From the NCBI GenBank assembly GCA_910578825.1, contig CAJTSB010000032.1, positions 1 through 27,086 on the forward strand: a DNA stretch of 27,086 nt, in the 5' to 3' direction. Source of the DNA: an uncultured Lachnospiraceae bacterium. Lineage in GTDB: Bacteria > Bacillota > Clostridia > Lachnospirales > Lachnospiraceae. Positions 1 through 9,146 of this stretch are shown here, in pieces. The notes beneath the pieces are model-generated. The model saw only the letters and a list, made by a program, of their open reading frames with translations. It did no database searches and was not told the origin of the DNA. The position numbers and the translations under genes were made by a program. How positions within the stretch are numbered: position 1 is the first letter of the stretch; every line of letters starts with the position of its first letter.

Positions 1-40
1 AGCGATGTAACAAACAGGCTGAACGGTTACCTTACATCAG
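1..40 (-). repeat. REP-like palindromic repeat, left copy
   Basis: Bases 4-21 are an exact reverse complement of 27066-27083 near the other end of the window (18/18), and 4-31 match 27056-27083 at 25 of 28 positions. Read on the minus strand the element can fold, with GATGTAA pairing with TTACATC around a loop holding CAGCCTG. It begins inside the last codons of the ABC-F gene, whose stop codon TAA lies in the left arm. No U-run follows in the window, so a terminator role cannot be confirmed. It most resembles a dispersed intergenic REP-type element. Confidence 0.6.
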
Positions 41-1939
41 TTCTTCCCATTGTTCATACAGTGTTTCCAGTTCCCGCTGTTTCTCCTCATATTCCTGATG
101 AAGTTCCTGTAATTTCGCAGAGTTGGTCGCAATTTCATTGTCCGTAAATGCCTCCTCCAGCTCTGCAATGCGTTTCTCAGTCTGTTCGATGGCGTCCTCC
201 GTCTTTTGGCGCTGGTTTTCCAGTTTGCGAAGACGCGCCTGCTCTTCCTTTTGCTGTTTCCAGTCCAGTTTACCAGCCGACACCGTCTGTTTCTGTGTCG
301 GTTCCTCCTGACCTGGTACGTAAATCTTCGTGAGCTCTTTGCACTTCTCAAGATAATAATCGTAATTTCCAATGTAATTGATAAGTGTCTGTCCGGTAAG
401 ATTTAAAATTCGCGTTGCGGTCTTGTTGATAAAATAACGGTCATGGGAAACGAACAATACGGTACCGGTATAGCGGTTTAACGCCTGCTCCAGAATTTCC
501 TTTGAGGTAATGTCCAAATGGTTGGTCGGCTCGTCGAGAATCAGAAAATTTGCCTCGGACAACATGAGTTTTGCCAGAGAGACGCGCCCGCGTTCCCCGC
601 CGCTCAAGTCCGAAATGCGCTTAAAGACCTCGTCCCCGGTGAATAAAAACGCCGCCAGGACATTGCGGATCTGTGTGTTGGTAAGACTCGGATATTCGTC
701 AGAAATCTCTTCTACCAATGTCTTTTCCATATGCAATACCTGGTGTTCCTGGTCGTAATAACCAATATGGACATTCGTGCCCAGCGTGAGCGACCCGCCA
801 TCCGCCTCCACCATATCATTGATAATCTTTAAGATCGTTGTCTTGCCAGTTCCATTGTCCCCAATCAAAGCCACGCGTTCTCCGCGTTTAATATCAAACG
901 TGATATCGGAAAACAGCTCCTGCCCGGGATATGATTTTTTGAGATGTTCCACCGAAAGCACATCGTTACCGCTGACGATACGCGGTTCCAGATTCAGATG
1001 GATATCGGTGTTTTCCTCCATGGGCTTTTCCAACCGTTCTATTTTATCCAGCATTTTTTCCCGGCTCTCCGCACGTCGGATGGATTTCTCGCGATTGAAA
1101 GACTTCAGTTTCGCAATTACTTCCTCCTGATGCTTAATCTCGCGCTGCTGGTTGTAATACTGTTTGAGCTGCGCCTCTCTGAGCTGTGCCTTTTTCACAG
1201 CGTAATCACTGTAATTTCCCTGAAAAACAGTGACTTGACGGCGGTCAAGCTCCACAACCTTATGTACCACCCGATCCAGAAAATACCGGTCGTGACAGAC
1301 AATGACTACCGCGCCTTTATAATTCAGCAGAAATGTTTCCAGCCAGGTTATGGATCCGATATCCAGATGGTTCGTCGGCTCGTCCAGAAGAATCACATCC
1401 GGTTTCGTCACCAGAAGTTTTCCGAGGCAGACCCTGGTACGCTGTCCACCGGACAAAGCCTGCATATTCTTATGAAATTCCTCTTCCGTAAATCCAAGTC
1501 CCTTTAAAACGCCTGTAATCTCACTTTTATAAGAAGAGCCTCCCAACCGCTCAAACTCCTGGTTGAGGCGGTTGTAACTATCCATAAAGCTTTCCAGTTC
1601 CCCGCCTTCCAGACTGCTCATCTTCTGCTCCATGGAAACCAGCGTTTCCTGCATGGAGATCAGTTCCTGTTTTGCAGAAAGAACCTCCTCATAAATTGTC
1701 TTGTTTCCTTCTATAACAGGATTCTGGGGCAGATAGCCAATCGTCTTATTCTTTGCAAGAACCACCTGTCCCTGATCCGCCTCAAGCTCTCTCATTATAA
1801 TCCGAAGCAGGGTGGTTTTCCCTGCTCCGTTAATTCCTACAATCGCTGCCTTCTCATTTTCCTCAATATGAAAAGACGCATGTTGTATGATTTCATCTGT
1901 GCCAAAGGCTTTGCAGATATCCTGGCATGTCAAAATCAT
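32..1939 (-). CDS. ABC-F family ATPase (ribosome-associated)
   Basis: A 635-aa protein with two ABC domains and no membrane segments, which defines the ABC-F class. Known members bind the ribosomal E site and relieve stalled or antibiotic-bound ribosomes. Domain 1 shows Walker A GINGAGKT (35-42), LSGGQ (162-166) and LLDEPTNHLD (184-193). Domain 2 shows GDNGTGKT (360-367), LSGGE (445-449) and ILDEPTNHLD (467-476). The charged helical linker at about 245-320 is the P-site interaction region, and residues about 560-635 form a coiled-coil tail as in YdiF/Uup-type proteins. The start is an ATG preceded by GGAGG eight bases upstream. Only 13 bases separate it from icd, so it is probably the last gene of the gntR-icd operon. 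The exact subfamily (housekeeping or resistance) cannot be decided here. Confidence 0.95.
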   Translation of the reverse strand: MILTCQDICKAFGTDEIIQHASFHIEENEKAAIVGINGAGKTTLLRIIMRELEADQGQVVLAKNKTIGYLPQNPVIEGNKTIYEEVLSAKQELISMQETLVSMEQKMSSLEGGELESFMDSYNRLNQEFERLGGSSYKSEITGVLKGLGFTEEEFHKNMQALSGGQRTRVCLGKLLVTKPDVILLDEPTNHLDIGSITWLETFLLNYKGAVVIVCHDRYFLDRVVHKVVELDRRQVTVFQGNYSDYAVKKAQLREAQLKQYYNQQREIKHQEEVIAKLKSFNREKSIRRAESREKMLDKIERLEKPMEENTDIHLNLEPRIVSGNDVLSVEHLKKSYPGQELFSDITFDIKRGERVALIGDNGTGKTTILKIINDMVEADGGSLTLGTNVHIGYYDQEHQVLHMEKTLVEEISDEYPSLTNTQIRNVLAAFLFTGDEVFKRISDLSGGERGRVSLAKLMLSEANFLILDEPTNHLDITSKEILEQALNRYTGTVLFVSHDRYFINKTATRILNLTGQTLINYIGNYDYYLEKCKELTKIYVPGQEEPTQKQTVSAGKLDWKQQKEEQARLRKLENQRQKTEDAIEQTEKRIAELEEAFTDNEIATNSAKLQELHQEYEEKQRELETLYEQWEELM

Positions 1940-1952
1940 AATGTCCTCCGTT

Positions 1953-3164
1953 CTATGAAAGCATTCCTTCCAATGTCTGGCGGATTGCTTTGATAAATCC
2001 CTCGCTGTTCAATACCGTAGGGTTTTCCAATGTCGTAATCAATGCAAGGTCCTTCGTCATCTTTCCGGACTCAATCGTAGACAGACATGCGCACTCCAGC
2101 TTATCTGCAAAATCCGAAAGTTCCGGAATGTTGTCGAGCTCTCCGCGTTTCTTAAGCGCTCCGGTCCATGCGAAAATAGTTGCCACAGAGTTCGTGGACG
2201 TCTCCTCGCCTTTCAGATGTTTGTAGTAATGACGCTGAACGGTTCCGTGCGCAGCCTCATATTCATAGTAACCCTCCGGAGATACCAGCACAGAAGTCAT
2301 CATGGCAAGAGAACCAAAGGCAGAGCTTACCATATCGCTCATAACGTCTCCGTCATAATTTTTACATGCCCAGATAAATCCGCCTTCCGCTTTCATGATT
2401 CTTGCAACCGCATCATCAATCAGCGTATAAAAATACTCAATGCCAGCCTCTTTGAATTTATCGTCATATTCCCTGTCATAGATTTCCTGGAAGATATCTT
2501 TAAACGTGTGGTCATATTTCTTGGAAATCGTGTCCTTGGTTGCAAACCATAAATCCTGTTTTGTATCCAGCGCATAATTGAAACAGCTCTTCGCAAAACT
2601 CTCAATAGAATCGTTGAGGTTATGCTGTCCCTGAATGATTCCCGCGCCTGTGAAATTGTGTATTAATTCCCGCGTCTCGGTTCCATCTTCCGCCGTATAT
2701 ACGAGTTCGCATTTTCCCGCACCCGGAATCTTCATCTCGCTTGCTTTATACACATCGCCATAAGCATGACGCGCAATCGTAATCGGTTTTTTCCAGTTCT
2801 TCACACAAGGCTCAATACCCTTGACCGTAATCGGCGTGCGAAATACGGTGCCATCTAAAATAGCACGGATGGTTCCGTTGGGGCTTTTCCACATTTCTTT
2901 CAAATCATATTCCGTCATACGCGCCGCATTCGGCGTAATCGTTGCACATTTCACGGCAACCCCATACTTTTTCGTGGCGTTTGCCGAGTCGAACGTCACC
3001 TGATCATCCGTCTCATTGCGGTATTCCAGACCTAAGTCATAGTATTCTGTCTTTAAGTCAATGAATGGCAAGAGCAATTCATCCTTAATCATTTTCCAGA
3101 GAATCCTTGTCATTTCATCTCCGTCCATCTCCACCAAAGGCGTTGTCATTTTAATTTTCTCCAT
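1953..3164 (-). CDS. icd: NADP-dependent isocitrate dehydrogenase, eukaryotic (type II) type
   Basis: A 403-aa cytoplasmic enzyme that oxidatively decarboxylates isocitrate to 2-oxoglutarate and supplies NADPH and a glutamate precursor. It resembles human IDH1/IDH2 rather than E. coli Icd: SPNGTIR at 94-100, then R109 and R132 (the IDH1 R132-equivalent in ARHAYGD) form the isocitrate site. D250/D251, D273 and D277 supply metal ligands. AAHGTVQRH (304-312) holds the Arg-His pair that selects NADP. The start overlaps the end of the GntR gene by 14 bases and has AGGAGG about eight bases upstream, so the two are translationally close and probably co-transcribed. No citrate synthase or aconitase gene is next to it. 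Length is normal and no key residue is missing. Confidence 0.96.
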   Translation of the reverse strand: MEKIKMTTPLVEMDGDEMTRILWKMIKDELLLPFIDLKTEYYDLGLEYRNETDDQVTFDSANATKKYGVAVKCATITPNAARMTEYDLKEMWKSPNGTIRAILDGTVFRTPITVKGIEPCVKNWKKPITIARHAYGDVYKASEMKIPGAGKCELVYTAEDGTETRELIHNFTGAGIIQGQHNLNDSIESFAKSCFNYALDTKQDLWFATKDTISKKYDHTFKDIFQEIYDREYDDKFKEAGIEYFYTLIDDAVARIMKAEGGFIWACKNYDGDVMSDMVSSAFGSLAMMTSVLVSPEGYYEYEAAHGTVQRHYYKHLKGEETSTNSVATIFAWTGALKKRGELDNIPELSDFADKLECACLSTIESGKMTKDLALITTLENPTVLNSEGFIKAIRQTLEGMLS

Positions 3165-3831
3165 CTTTCTGTCCTCCTGTTAAATTCTCCCATCCATAGG
3201 TATCTATTTTGCGGATTGTATTGGTGATATGTATTGTAGCTGCATATTCCGCCTTCTCCTCATCCTTCTCCTTAATTGCGTCCAGAATCTGCTGATGTTC
3301 CTCGACTGCAGCAGCGGCATTCTCCGGAACGGAAAAAAGAAAATTTCGCGCACGCTCCAGGTAAAGGTAGTAATTTTGTAAAATGCGCTGCAGCATCCTG
3401 CCGCCGCTCAACTCATACAAATTCTCATGAAATTTGCCGCTCAACTCTATCAGTTGTTTTTGATGTTCTTTTTCCAGATGGAACCTTGCCAGATATAAAA
3501 CTTCTTCCAATACTTCCAACTTCTCCTTCGTCAGTCTTTGCGTTGCACGTATGGCACAGAGACCTTCCAGAGCGGCACGGATCTCATAAATATCTTTCAT
3601 ATCCTGTGTCGTAACCCCCAGAACATAAGTCCCCTTGTTTGGGATAATCGTGACAAGTTCCTCGCGCTCTAACTGACGCAATGCTTCCCGGACAGGCGTC
3701 CTGCTGACCCCTATCTCTGACGCAATCTGAAGTTCTTTTAGCTCTTCATCCCTGTCATATTTTCCAGTTACAATATCCTGCCGGATCTTCTGAAATATTT
3801 TCTGTCCTAATAAGAAATTTACCTCACTCAA
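3151..3831 (-). CDS. GntR family (FadR/FCD type) transcriptional regulator
   Basis: A DNA-binding regulator with an N-terminal winged helix (RTPVREALRQLEREELV, NKGTYVLG) and an all-helical FCD-type ligand domain carrying histidines. I place the start at a TTG at 3831 (protein about 226 aa), because AGGAGAGGGGGG lies five bases upstream. The longer reading from 3885 would begin at or before the predicted transcription start and lacks a ribosome site. The next gene is icd, overlapping by 14 bases, so the regulator probably controls icd and the ABC-F gene. A perfect palindrome over its own -10 box (3890-3903) suggests autoregulation. The ligand cannot be told from sequence; an organic acid linked to the TCA branch is a guess from context. 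Confidence 0.88.
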   Translation of the reverse strand: MSEVNFLLGQKIFQKIRQDIVTGKYDRDEELKELQIASEIGVSRTPVREALRQLEREELVTIIPNKGTYVLGVTTQDMKDIYEIRAALEGLCAIRATQRLTKEKLEVLEEVLYLARFHLEKEHQKQLIELSGKFHENLYELSGGRMLQRILQNYYLYLERARNFLFSVPENAAAAVEEHQQILDAIKEKDEEKAEYAATIHITNTIRKIDTYGWENLTGGQKDGEN

Positions 3832-3889
3832 GACAACCCCCCTCTCCTGTCGGCTACGCGCCTTTCCTTTTTGCATCCATACCAAAAAT

Positions 3890-3920
3890 AATTGTATACA
3901 ATTGCACTTTTCCTTGTCAA
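3890..3920 (-). promoter_or_regulatory. Promoter and palindromic operator of the gntR-icd-ABC-F operon
   Basis: Minus strand: -35 TTGACA (3915-3920), 16-base spacer, -10 TATACA (3893-3898); TACAAT with an 18-base spacer is the alternative. The -10 box sits inside the perfect 14-bp palindrome AATTGTATACAATT (3890-3903), which fits the inverted-repeat operators of FCD-type GntR regulators. The -35 box overlaps the stop codon of the transglutaminase gene, so no separate terminator is visible between the two operons. Confidence 0.7.
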
Positions 3921-6433
3921 GAGTAAATTTTCACCCACTTCATATACCATCTTCTGACACGTCTTGAAGCTACAAGTTTCTGCTCCATCTGCTGATACAA
4001 AAGACAAATACTCTGATACTCATCTTCCGTAACGCCATGCTCAGAAAACCTCGCTTTCCGGAAGATCGTGAATGCCTGCTGCCAGTCTGTGTCAGGAAGT
4101 TCCTTCTGTAACTTCATGCCATACGTTTCGTCATCCATACCAGATATTTGTTTCAGACCCAGGAGATGCAATATTCTTCCCAGCTCCTGTCCAATCTCAC
4201 AGACCGCTTTCGTACGGTTCTTTTGCGTAAATTTCCACTGTCTTTGTTTCAGGACCCACTTTCTGCGAAACCACAAAATAAGTCCTGCGCATAGCACAAG
4301 AACGGCTGCACTGCCAACGGGAATCCAAACCTTGCGGTATTTTTGGAAAAATCCTGCCATGCCATCCTGCTGTTTTTTGTTTTCCAGCTGTTTTTTGTTG
4401 CCTGTCTGTTTATTCTGCTCATTCTGTTGCGGTCTGCGTTCCGGCTGTTTTTGTTCTTGCTTTTTGTCCGCATGAAGTCTTTCATACTCCCGGTCTTTCT
4501 GCGCCAAAACCTGGGTAAGATTCTGCTGCTCCTCCATATTTTCCAGAAGATCCTTGTATTCCGGAGGCGTCGTCTCAACCGGACAGAACCCCAGATTTTC
4601 ATAAAAAATTTCCGTCCACGCATGCGCTCGTTCATCCGTAACGACAGCCGTCCAGGTACCATCCTCATTTTTTGTAAAATCTGACGGCAGAACCAGATAG
4701 CCGCTGGCATATCTGGCCGGGATGCCATACATCCGAAAAAGGAGCGTAGCCGCAGAGGCAAAATGCGCACAATACCCTTTATGCTGTTCAAACAGGAAAT
4801 ACTCTACGCCATCCTTCCCCTCGGGAAGTTCTTCCAGATCCAAACTGTAACGATTATTCTCCCATAATGGTTCCAGAATCATTTCGTTCATATTATATGT
4901 TTTTTCCGTGACTTCTCCGGTGAAAAATCCCATTTCCTCTTCCGTTAAAACCTCTAACATCTGAGAGTATTCCCACGCATCCCCTCCCAGAGCATCAAGC
5001 TTGTCAGAGAGCTCCGTATAAACTTCCTCAAATGATTTCTTATACTGCCTTTGCTCCTTTACATAGGCCCGCAGCTCTTCTAACCCTTCTTCCGGCAATT
5101 TCGTATACATCCGATCGACATACATTTTATAACTATTCCAGACAATCAGCTTTTGCATCATGTCGGCATCCAGATAATATCCTTCCAGATATAATAATTC
5201 CGAATTCGACAAATCCTCTTCACCTAAATTCAGATAAGTATCCCACGCAATCTGTGATGATTTCATCGGCGATAAAAATCCATCCGCCCGTAATTGCCGT
5301 TTTTCGGGAATTATTGAAAAGTACGGCAGCAACGCATACTGCCCGAGTTTTCGTTTCATTTTGATGGATACATGTTTCTTCCGTCCCATTTTCATAAACC
5401 AGTCTGAACTGTTTAATACATGATAGGGAAACTCCTGAACAATCCTGGTATATGTCTTCTCATCGCCGCCTCTGGGCCGCACCCAATCGCAAAAATCCTG
5501 TCTGGAAATACGCTGCCAGGTACCATCCTCATACGACCCGCCCACAAAACCACGCAGATATACCGGACTGGAAATCGGATAATCGACCGTAATCTCCAGT
5601 ATTTCTTTCCCCGTATACTCCGGCGCCTCATTACTCAGCGTATATTTGCGCTGTTCTCCATAGGTAAACAGTGGGCTGTCTAACACTTTTTCCAGCACAG
5701 TAATCATCTGGTCTTCAAACATAGTCTGTTTCTCATACCAGTCTTCGTTCAGTACGCGTGTATTCGTCCAGATCATTTCATTGCTGACAAGCAGGGATGG
5801 CACCACAATACTCACTGCCACGAACACACCCGGCAATAAATTTCCGCGCTCTCTGATATCGAAAATTTCTACAAGCAATCCCGCAAACAGTAACAGGATT
5901 CCCATAGACGAAATTCTCACGCCCAACGAAAGACCTGTCCCCATGACAAGAACTGGTATTACCGCTCCTGCCAAAACATGATGTTTCCTGTTCCGGCTCA
6001 CGAGAAGGAACAATCCCTCGAGAACCCCAAGCGCTATAACAAGAAACAGGACAATCAGAAACGCATAATCTTCTTTTTCCTCCAGATAAAACAGAAGATA
6101 ATCTGTCCGGTACTCGGCATTAATCAATTCCAATGAGCGGTTTAAAAACTGTTTTCCACCGACCAGAAAAGTCACGTAATACCGGATGCCGACATATGTC
6201 AATGCCCCCGCAAATAACAGGCCCGCGGATAACGCCCACCATTTGCCAAGCCCGAAAATTTCCATATAAACTGCAAGCAGAGCCGCCGTTATAAGACGCA
6301 TTTGCCAGGAAATCGGAATCCCGAACGTGCTTTCCAGACAGAGTGACAGACCGGAAACGATCAAAAACAGGCAGAATCCTCCCTGCAGTTTTCGCAGTCC
6401 TTCCATTATCTTGTTCCCGGTTGTCTTATTCAT
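3917..6433 (-). CDS. Membrane transglutaminase-like protein (TgpA type)
   Basis: An 838-aa protein. Residues about 15-210 hold several hydrophobic helices, then a long extracytoplasmic part follows with a transglutaminase-core papain-like fold, one more membrane helix near 690-710 and a C-terminal cytoplasmic DUF4129-like tail. The core shows GYCAHFASA with the nucleophile C555, RAHAWTE with H604, and PVETTPP with E620 at the place where the third catalytic residue is often Asp. A Gln/Lys/Glu-rich linker (about 645-685) precedes the last helix. It follows the DUF58 gene by 16 bases and completes the common MoxR-DUF58-transglutaminase trio, whose members are thought to act on envelope or secreted proteins. 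Substrate is unknown. Confidence 0.85.
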   Translation of the reverse strand: MNKTTGNKIMEGLRKLQGGFCLFLIVSGLSLCLESTFGIPISWQMRLITAALLAVYMEIFGLGKWWALSAGLLFAGALTYVGIRYYVTFLVGGKQFLNRSLELINAEYRTDYLLFYLEEKEDYAFLIVLFLVIALGVLEGLFLLVSRNRKHHVLAGAVIPVLVMGTGLSLGVRISSMGILLLFAGLLVEIFDIRERGNLLPGVFVAVSIVVPSLLVSNEMIWTNTRVLNEDWYEKQTMFEDQMITVLEKVLDSPLFTYGEQRKYTLSNEAPEYTGKEILEITVDYPISSPVYLRGFVGGSYEDGTWQRISRQDFCDWVRPRGGDEKTYTRIVQEFPYHVLNSSDWFMKMGRKKHVSIKMKRKLGQYALLPYFSIIPEKRQLRADGFLSPMKSSQIAWDTYLNLGEEDLSNSELLYLEGYYLDADMMQKLIVWNSYKMYVDRMYTKLPEEGLEELRAYVKEQRQYKKSFEEVYTELSDKLDALGGDAWEYSQMLEVLTEEEMGFFTGEVTEKTYNMNEMILEPLWENNRYSLDLEELPEGKDGVEYFLFEQHKGYCAHFASAATLLFRMYGIPARYASGYLVLPSDFTKNEDGTWTAVVTDERAHAWTEIFYENLGFCPVETTPPEYKDLLENMEEQQNLTQVLAQKDREYERLHADKKQEQKQPERRPQQNEQNKQTGNKKQLENKKQQDGMAGFFQKYRKVWIPVGSAAVLVLCAGLILWFRRKWVLKQRQWKFTQKNRTKAVCEIGQELGRILHLLGLKQISGMDDETYGMKLQKELPDTDWQQAFTIFRKARFSEHGVTEDEYQSICLLYQQMEQKLVASRRVRRWYMKWVKIYS

Positions 6434-6449
6434 AATACTGCCTTTCCAT

Positions 6450-7541
6450 TTATAACGACAATTCTAATTCCGTCAACTGTTTCTTTGCCTGCCCCGGTTT
6501 TATTTTGTCTGCCAGCTTATCATTACAGATAAGTTCCAGATCCTGGTTCAATACAAGCCGTGTGGCATACATCTCCCCCAGAAAAGCCTCCGCATACGCA
6601 CGGGAATCTACCCCTTTTTTCATATTGAGGGGAGAAATCTCACACCAGAAATCCAGAAGGTCTTCGACCTTGCGGATTGCTTTCCTGCACAACGTATCCC
6701 CATAGTTTTTGTCCTTCCACACCAGATAAAAGGCGCATTCCTGTTCCAACAATTCCTGCGTGATGCTGTGAATTACTTCCCAGTAAGTGCGCTGCTCTTC
6801 TTTTTTCAGTGCAGACGGCTCCGCATCCAGAAAAATCACAATATTACAACCCATCGGCATCCCAAGTTCTGCCACAATCAGATTGTCATTTTTGGCTGAA
6901 ATTTTCCAGTGAATCCGATTCATGCGGTCGCCCTTTTGATACTCACGCAGTTTCAACGTCTCAGAAGGGTCGTCTCCACTGAGCTGCGGATGATATTGTT
7001 CTCCATCCGACAGAAACAGACGCGTGCGTATTCCAACCTTAATATTCGTCTCATACACAGCCGGAAAAACCATCACCTGTTTCTGCTCCTTTTCTTTCAG
7101 AGGCAGAAACCAGAAATTTGTCCACTCAAAGCAGCGAATATACTTACATTCAGCCTGCCACATACCAAATTCCGGCTCCTTTATGGTTCCAACTAGTTCC
7201 GTGATATCCTCAGAGGATATTCTGCCACTGACCTTTAACCATTTGCTTTTCCCTGTTGCCGTGTTCTTCACCTGAATCTTTGCCTGAACTCGGGGCAGCC
7301 AGAAACCGGTAGGATTTTCCACACGAAGTCCTGCCTGATAATTTCCGGTATGTTCCATTGGATAAGATAAAAATATAAGCTCCGTTTTCAGCTTATGTTT
7401 CACATAAAATAACAGGCACAGAAAGAAAAGCGGTAACAAAACCAACGCCCCGCAGACAACAAATAATCCTTTGATTCGAAATAAAACTGCCAGATAAAAA
7501 ATTCCCACTGTTCCCAGCACATACAGTATCGTTTTCCACAT
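6450..7541 (-). CDS. DUF58 domain membrane protein
   Basis: A 363-aa protein with two N-terminal membrane helices (about 4-24 and 27-50) and a large soluble region. The DUF58 signature is seen as GDDPSETLKLREYQKGD followed by RIHWKISAKNDNLIV (about 190-230). The following strand FLDAEPS sits where the related von Willebrand-type fold has a DxSxS metal site, here only partly kept. It starts three bases after the MoxR stop, so the pair is translationally coupled. DUF58 proteins are regular partners of MoxR ATPases and are presumed to be their adaptors or substrates. No enzymatic function is claimed. Confidence 0.9.
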   Translation of the reverse strand: MWKTILYVLGTVGIFYLAVLFRIKGLFVVCGALVLLPLFFLCLLFYVKHKLKTELIFLSYPMEHTGNYQAGLRVENPTGFWLPRVQAKIQVKNTATGKSKWLKVSGRISSEDITELVGTIKEPEFGMWQAECKYIRCFEWTNFWFLPLKEKEQKQVMVFPAVYETNIKVGIRTRLFLSDGEQYHPQLSGDDPSETLKLREYQKGDRMNRIHWKISAKNDNLIVAELGMPMGCNIVIFLDAEPSALKKEEQRTYWEVIHSITQELLEQECAFYLVWKDKNYGDTLCRKAIRKVEDLLDFWCEISPLNMKKGVDSRAYAEAFLGEMYATRLVLNQDLELICNDKLADKIKPGQAKKQLTELELSL

Positions 7542-7544
7542 AAC

Positions 7545-8516
7545 CTACACCTGTTGGAGAATTTTCGGCGCCGGCGCCTGTCTTAAAATTTCCGCAAGAA
7601 CCTGTCCCACATCTTTATGCGCTACGCGTGCCTTTGTGTTAAGAACAATCCTGTGCGCACAGACATCTGCAAAAACTTCTTTCACATCCTCCGGAATTAC
7701 AAAGGATCGCTGATTTAAAAGTGACACTGCCTTTGCCATCTGAAGGACGTTCATCGTCCCCCGCGGGCTTAAGCCCAGGTCAATCATCGGATGTTTCCTT
7801 GTCCTGTCTGCCAGATCCCCTACATATTGATACAATTCCTCCTGTACGAAAATATTGTCTGCCTCCCGCTGCATGGCAAGCAGTTCATCTTTCGTAATGA
7901 CAGGTCTCACCTCTTCGCGACGCTGCATCCCTTTGAGAATATGAATCTCTTCCTCCATCTCGGGATAACCAAGTTTCAGGCAGACCATAAAACGGTCCAA
8001 CTGTGCTTCCGGTAACATCCACGTTCCCGCACTTCCAAACGGATTCTGCGTTGCAATTACAATAAATGGGGAGGGTACCTCATGGCTGATGCCGTCCACC
8101 GTAACTTTCTGCTCTTCCATAACCTCCAAAAGTGCAGACTGTGTCTTGGGGGAAGTCCGGTTAATCTCATCTGCCAAAAGCAGGTTGCACATCACGCTTC
8201 CCGGCTGATACTCAAATGTTCCGCTGTCTTTTCTGTACATGGAAAATCCGGTCAAATCCGAAGGCATGACGTCCGGCGTAAACTGCACGCGGTTCTGCGC
8301 CAGAGACATGGAGTTTGCCAATGCCACAGCGAGCGTTGTCTTACCCACACCGGGGATATCGTTCAACAGAATATGTCCTCTTGCCAGAATTGCCGCTACC
8401 GCTTTCAGAATACAATCGTCTTTTCCAATGACTGCCTTCTTCACTTCCTGAATGATTGCATTTGCGGACGCCTGATTTTGATTGTCTGAGTTCATATTAT
8501 TATTTTCCTTTTTCAT
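7545..8516 (-). CDS. MoxR-family AAA+ ATPase
   Basis: A 323-aa cytoplasmic AAA+ protein. It shows Walker A GVGKTTL (about 56-62), the MoxR-type Walker B LLADEINR with the following SPKTQSALLEVMEE stretch, sensor 1 IATQNP, and the LDRFM arginine-finger region, then a lid domain with SPRGT. MoxR ATPases act as chaperone-like remodelers, usually with the DUF58 partner that follows here. The start ATG overlaps the stop of the V-ATPase D gene as ATGA and has AGGAAGG about eight bases upstream. A second possible start is seven codons on (MNSDN), also with a ribosome site. The overlap couples it to the ATPase operon. Confidence 0.93.
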   Translation of the reverse strand: MKKENNNMNSDNQNQASANAIIQEVKKAVIGKDDCILKAVAAILARGHILLNDIPGVGKTTLAVALANSMSLAQNRVQFTPDVMPSDLTGFSMYRKDSGTFEYQPGSVMCNLLLADEINRTSPKTQSALLEVMEEQKVTVDGISHEVPSPFIVIATQNPFGSAGTWMLPEAQLDRFMVCLKLGYPEMEEEIHILKGMQRREEVRPVITKDELLAMQREADNIFVQEELYQYVGDLADRTRKHPMIDLGLSPRGTMNVLQMAKAVSLLNQRSFVIPEDVKEVFADVCAHRIVLNTKARVAHKDVGQVLAEILRQAPAPKILQQV

Positions 8517-9142
8517 GGCTCTGCCTTCCTCTGTTTCATTCGCTTAATTACTTTGAGTCTTGTAAATTCCTCCCGCTCCTTCTCCTCTAAGGCTCCCTGT
8601 ATATTTTTAACTAATGTTTTATATTTGGGAATTGTGATATTCTGAAGGGCATTGGCGCGTTTCTGTGTTTTTTTGATATTGTAGGCGAGGCGGTAGGCGC
8701 TCGTTTCAATCTCTGCCAGACGGATGGTAAGTTCCTTTACTTTCTGAAATTTTGCACATGCCTGATCCAAAGACATCTTCGTTCCGAAAAAAGGATATGG
8801 CGGTCCGGACTCTTCTACGCTGTATTCTACTTTGGGAATCTCCGTCCCCATGACGCTGCGTCGTTTGATTACAATGGAATCCTCTACCGGCACATTTTTA
8901 CTGAGTGTTTCCACCTCATGAATGCCCATCTGAATATTTGCTTTCTGCAAGGCAAAATAAGCGCTGGTAAACGTCTCGTCAATCTCCTTTTGAATATCCG
9001 TTGCCTTCTCAATTAAATCCATCAGCTCCCTGATTAAGATATTGCGTTTCTTATCCATCAGGTCATATCCCTGTTCTGACAGCGCAAGGGAATTTTTCGC
9101 CAATATCAGATTTCCCTTCGTTGGAAATGTATTTGGATCCAT
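8513..9142 (-). CDS. ntpD: V/A-type ATPase subunit D (central rotor stalk)
   Basis: A 209-aa protein, long and helical at both ends as expected for the rotor shaft that turns inside the A3B3 hexamer. The N-terminal stretch PTKGNLILAKNSLALSEQGYDL-like (split here: PTKGNLILAKN, then LSEQGYDLMDKKR) and the C-terminal KKTQKRANALQNITIPKY motif are typical. It begins four bases after the B subunit stop. Its stop overlaps the MoxR start. Length matches the family. Confidence 0.95.
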   Translation of the reverse strand: MDPNTFPTKGNLILAKNSLALSEQGYDLMDKKRNILIRELMDLIEKATDIQKEIDETFTSAYFALQKANIQMGIHEVETLSKNVPVEDSIVIKRRSVMGTEIPKVEYSVEESGPPYPFFGTKMSLDQACAKFQKVKELTIRLAEIETSAYRLAYNIKKTQKRANALQNITIPKYKTLVKNIQGALEEKEREEFTRLKVIKRMKQRKAEP

Positions 9143-9146
9143 CCTC

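Noticed and set aside
944..1507. Long open frame on the plus strand inside the ABC-F gene
   Set aside because: It lies antisense to a certain gene, has no ribosome site and its translation shows no domain; it is a reading-frame shadow.
4068..4475. Open frames opposite the transglutaminase gene
   Set aside because: Low-complexity Cys/Phe/Arg-rich translation expected from antisense of this gene; no start signal.
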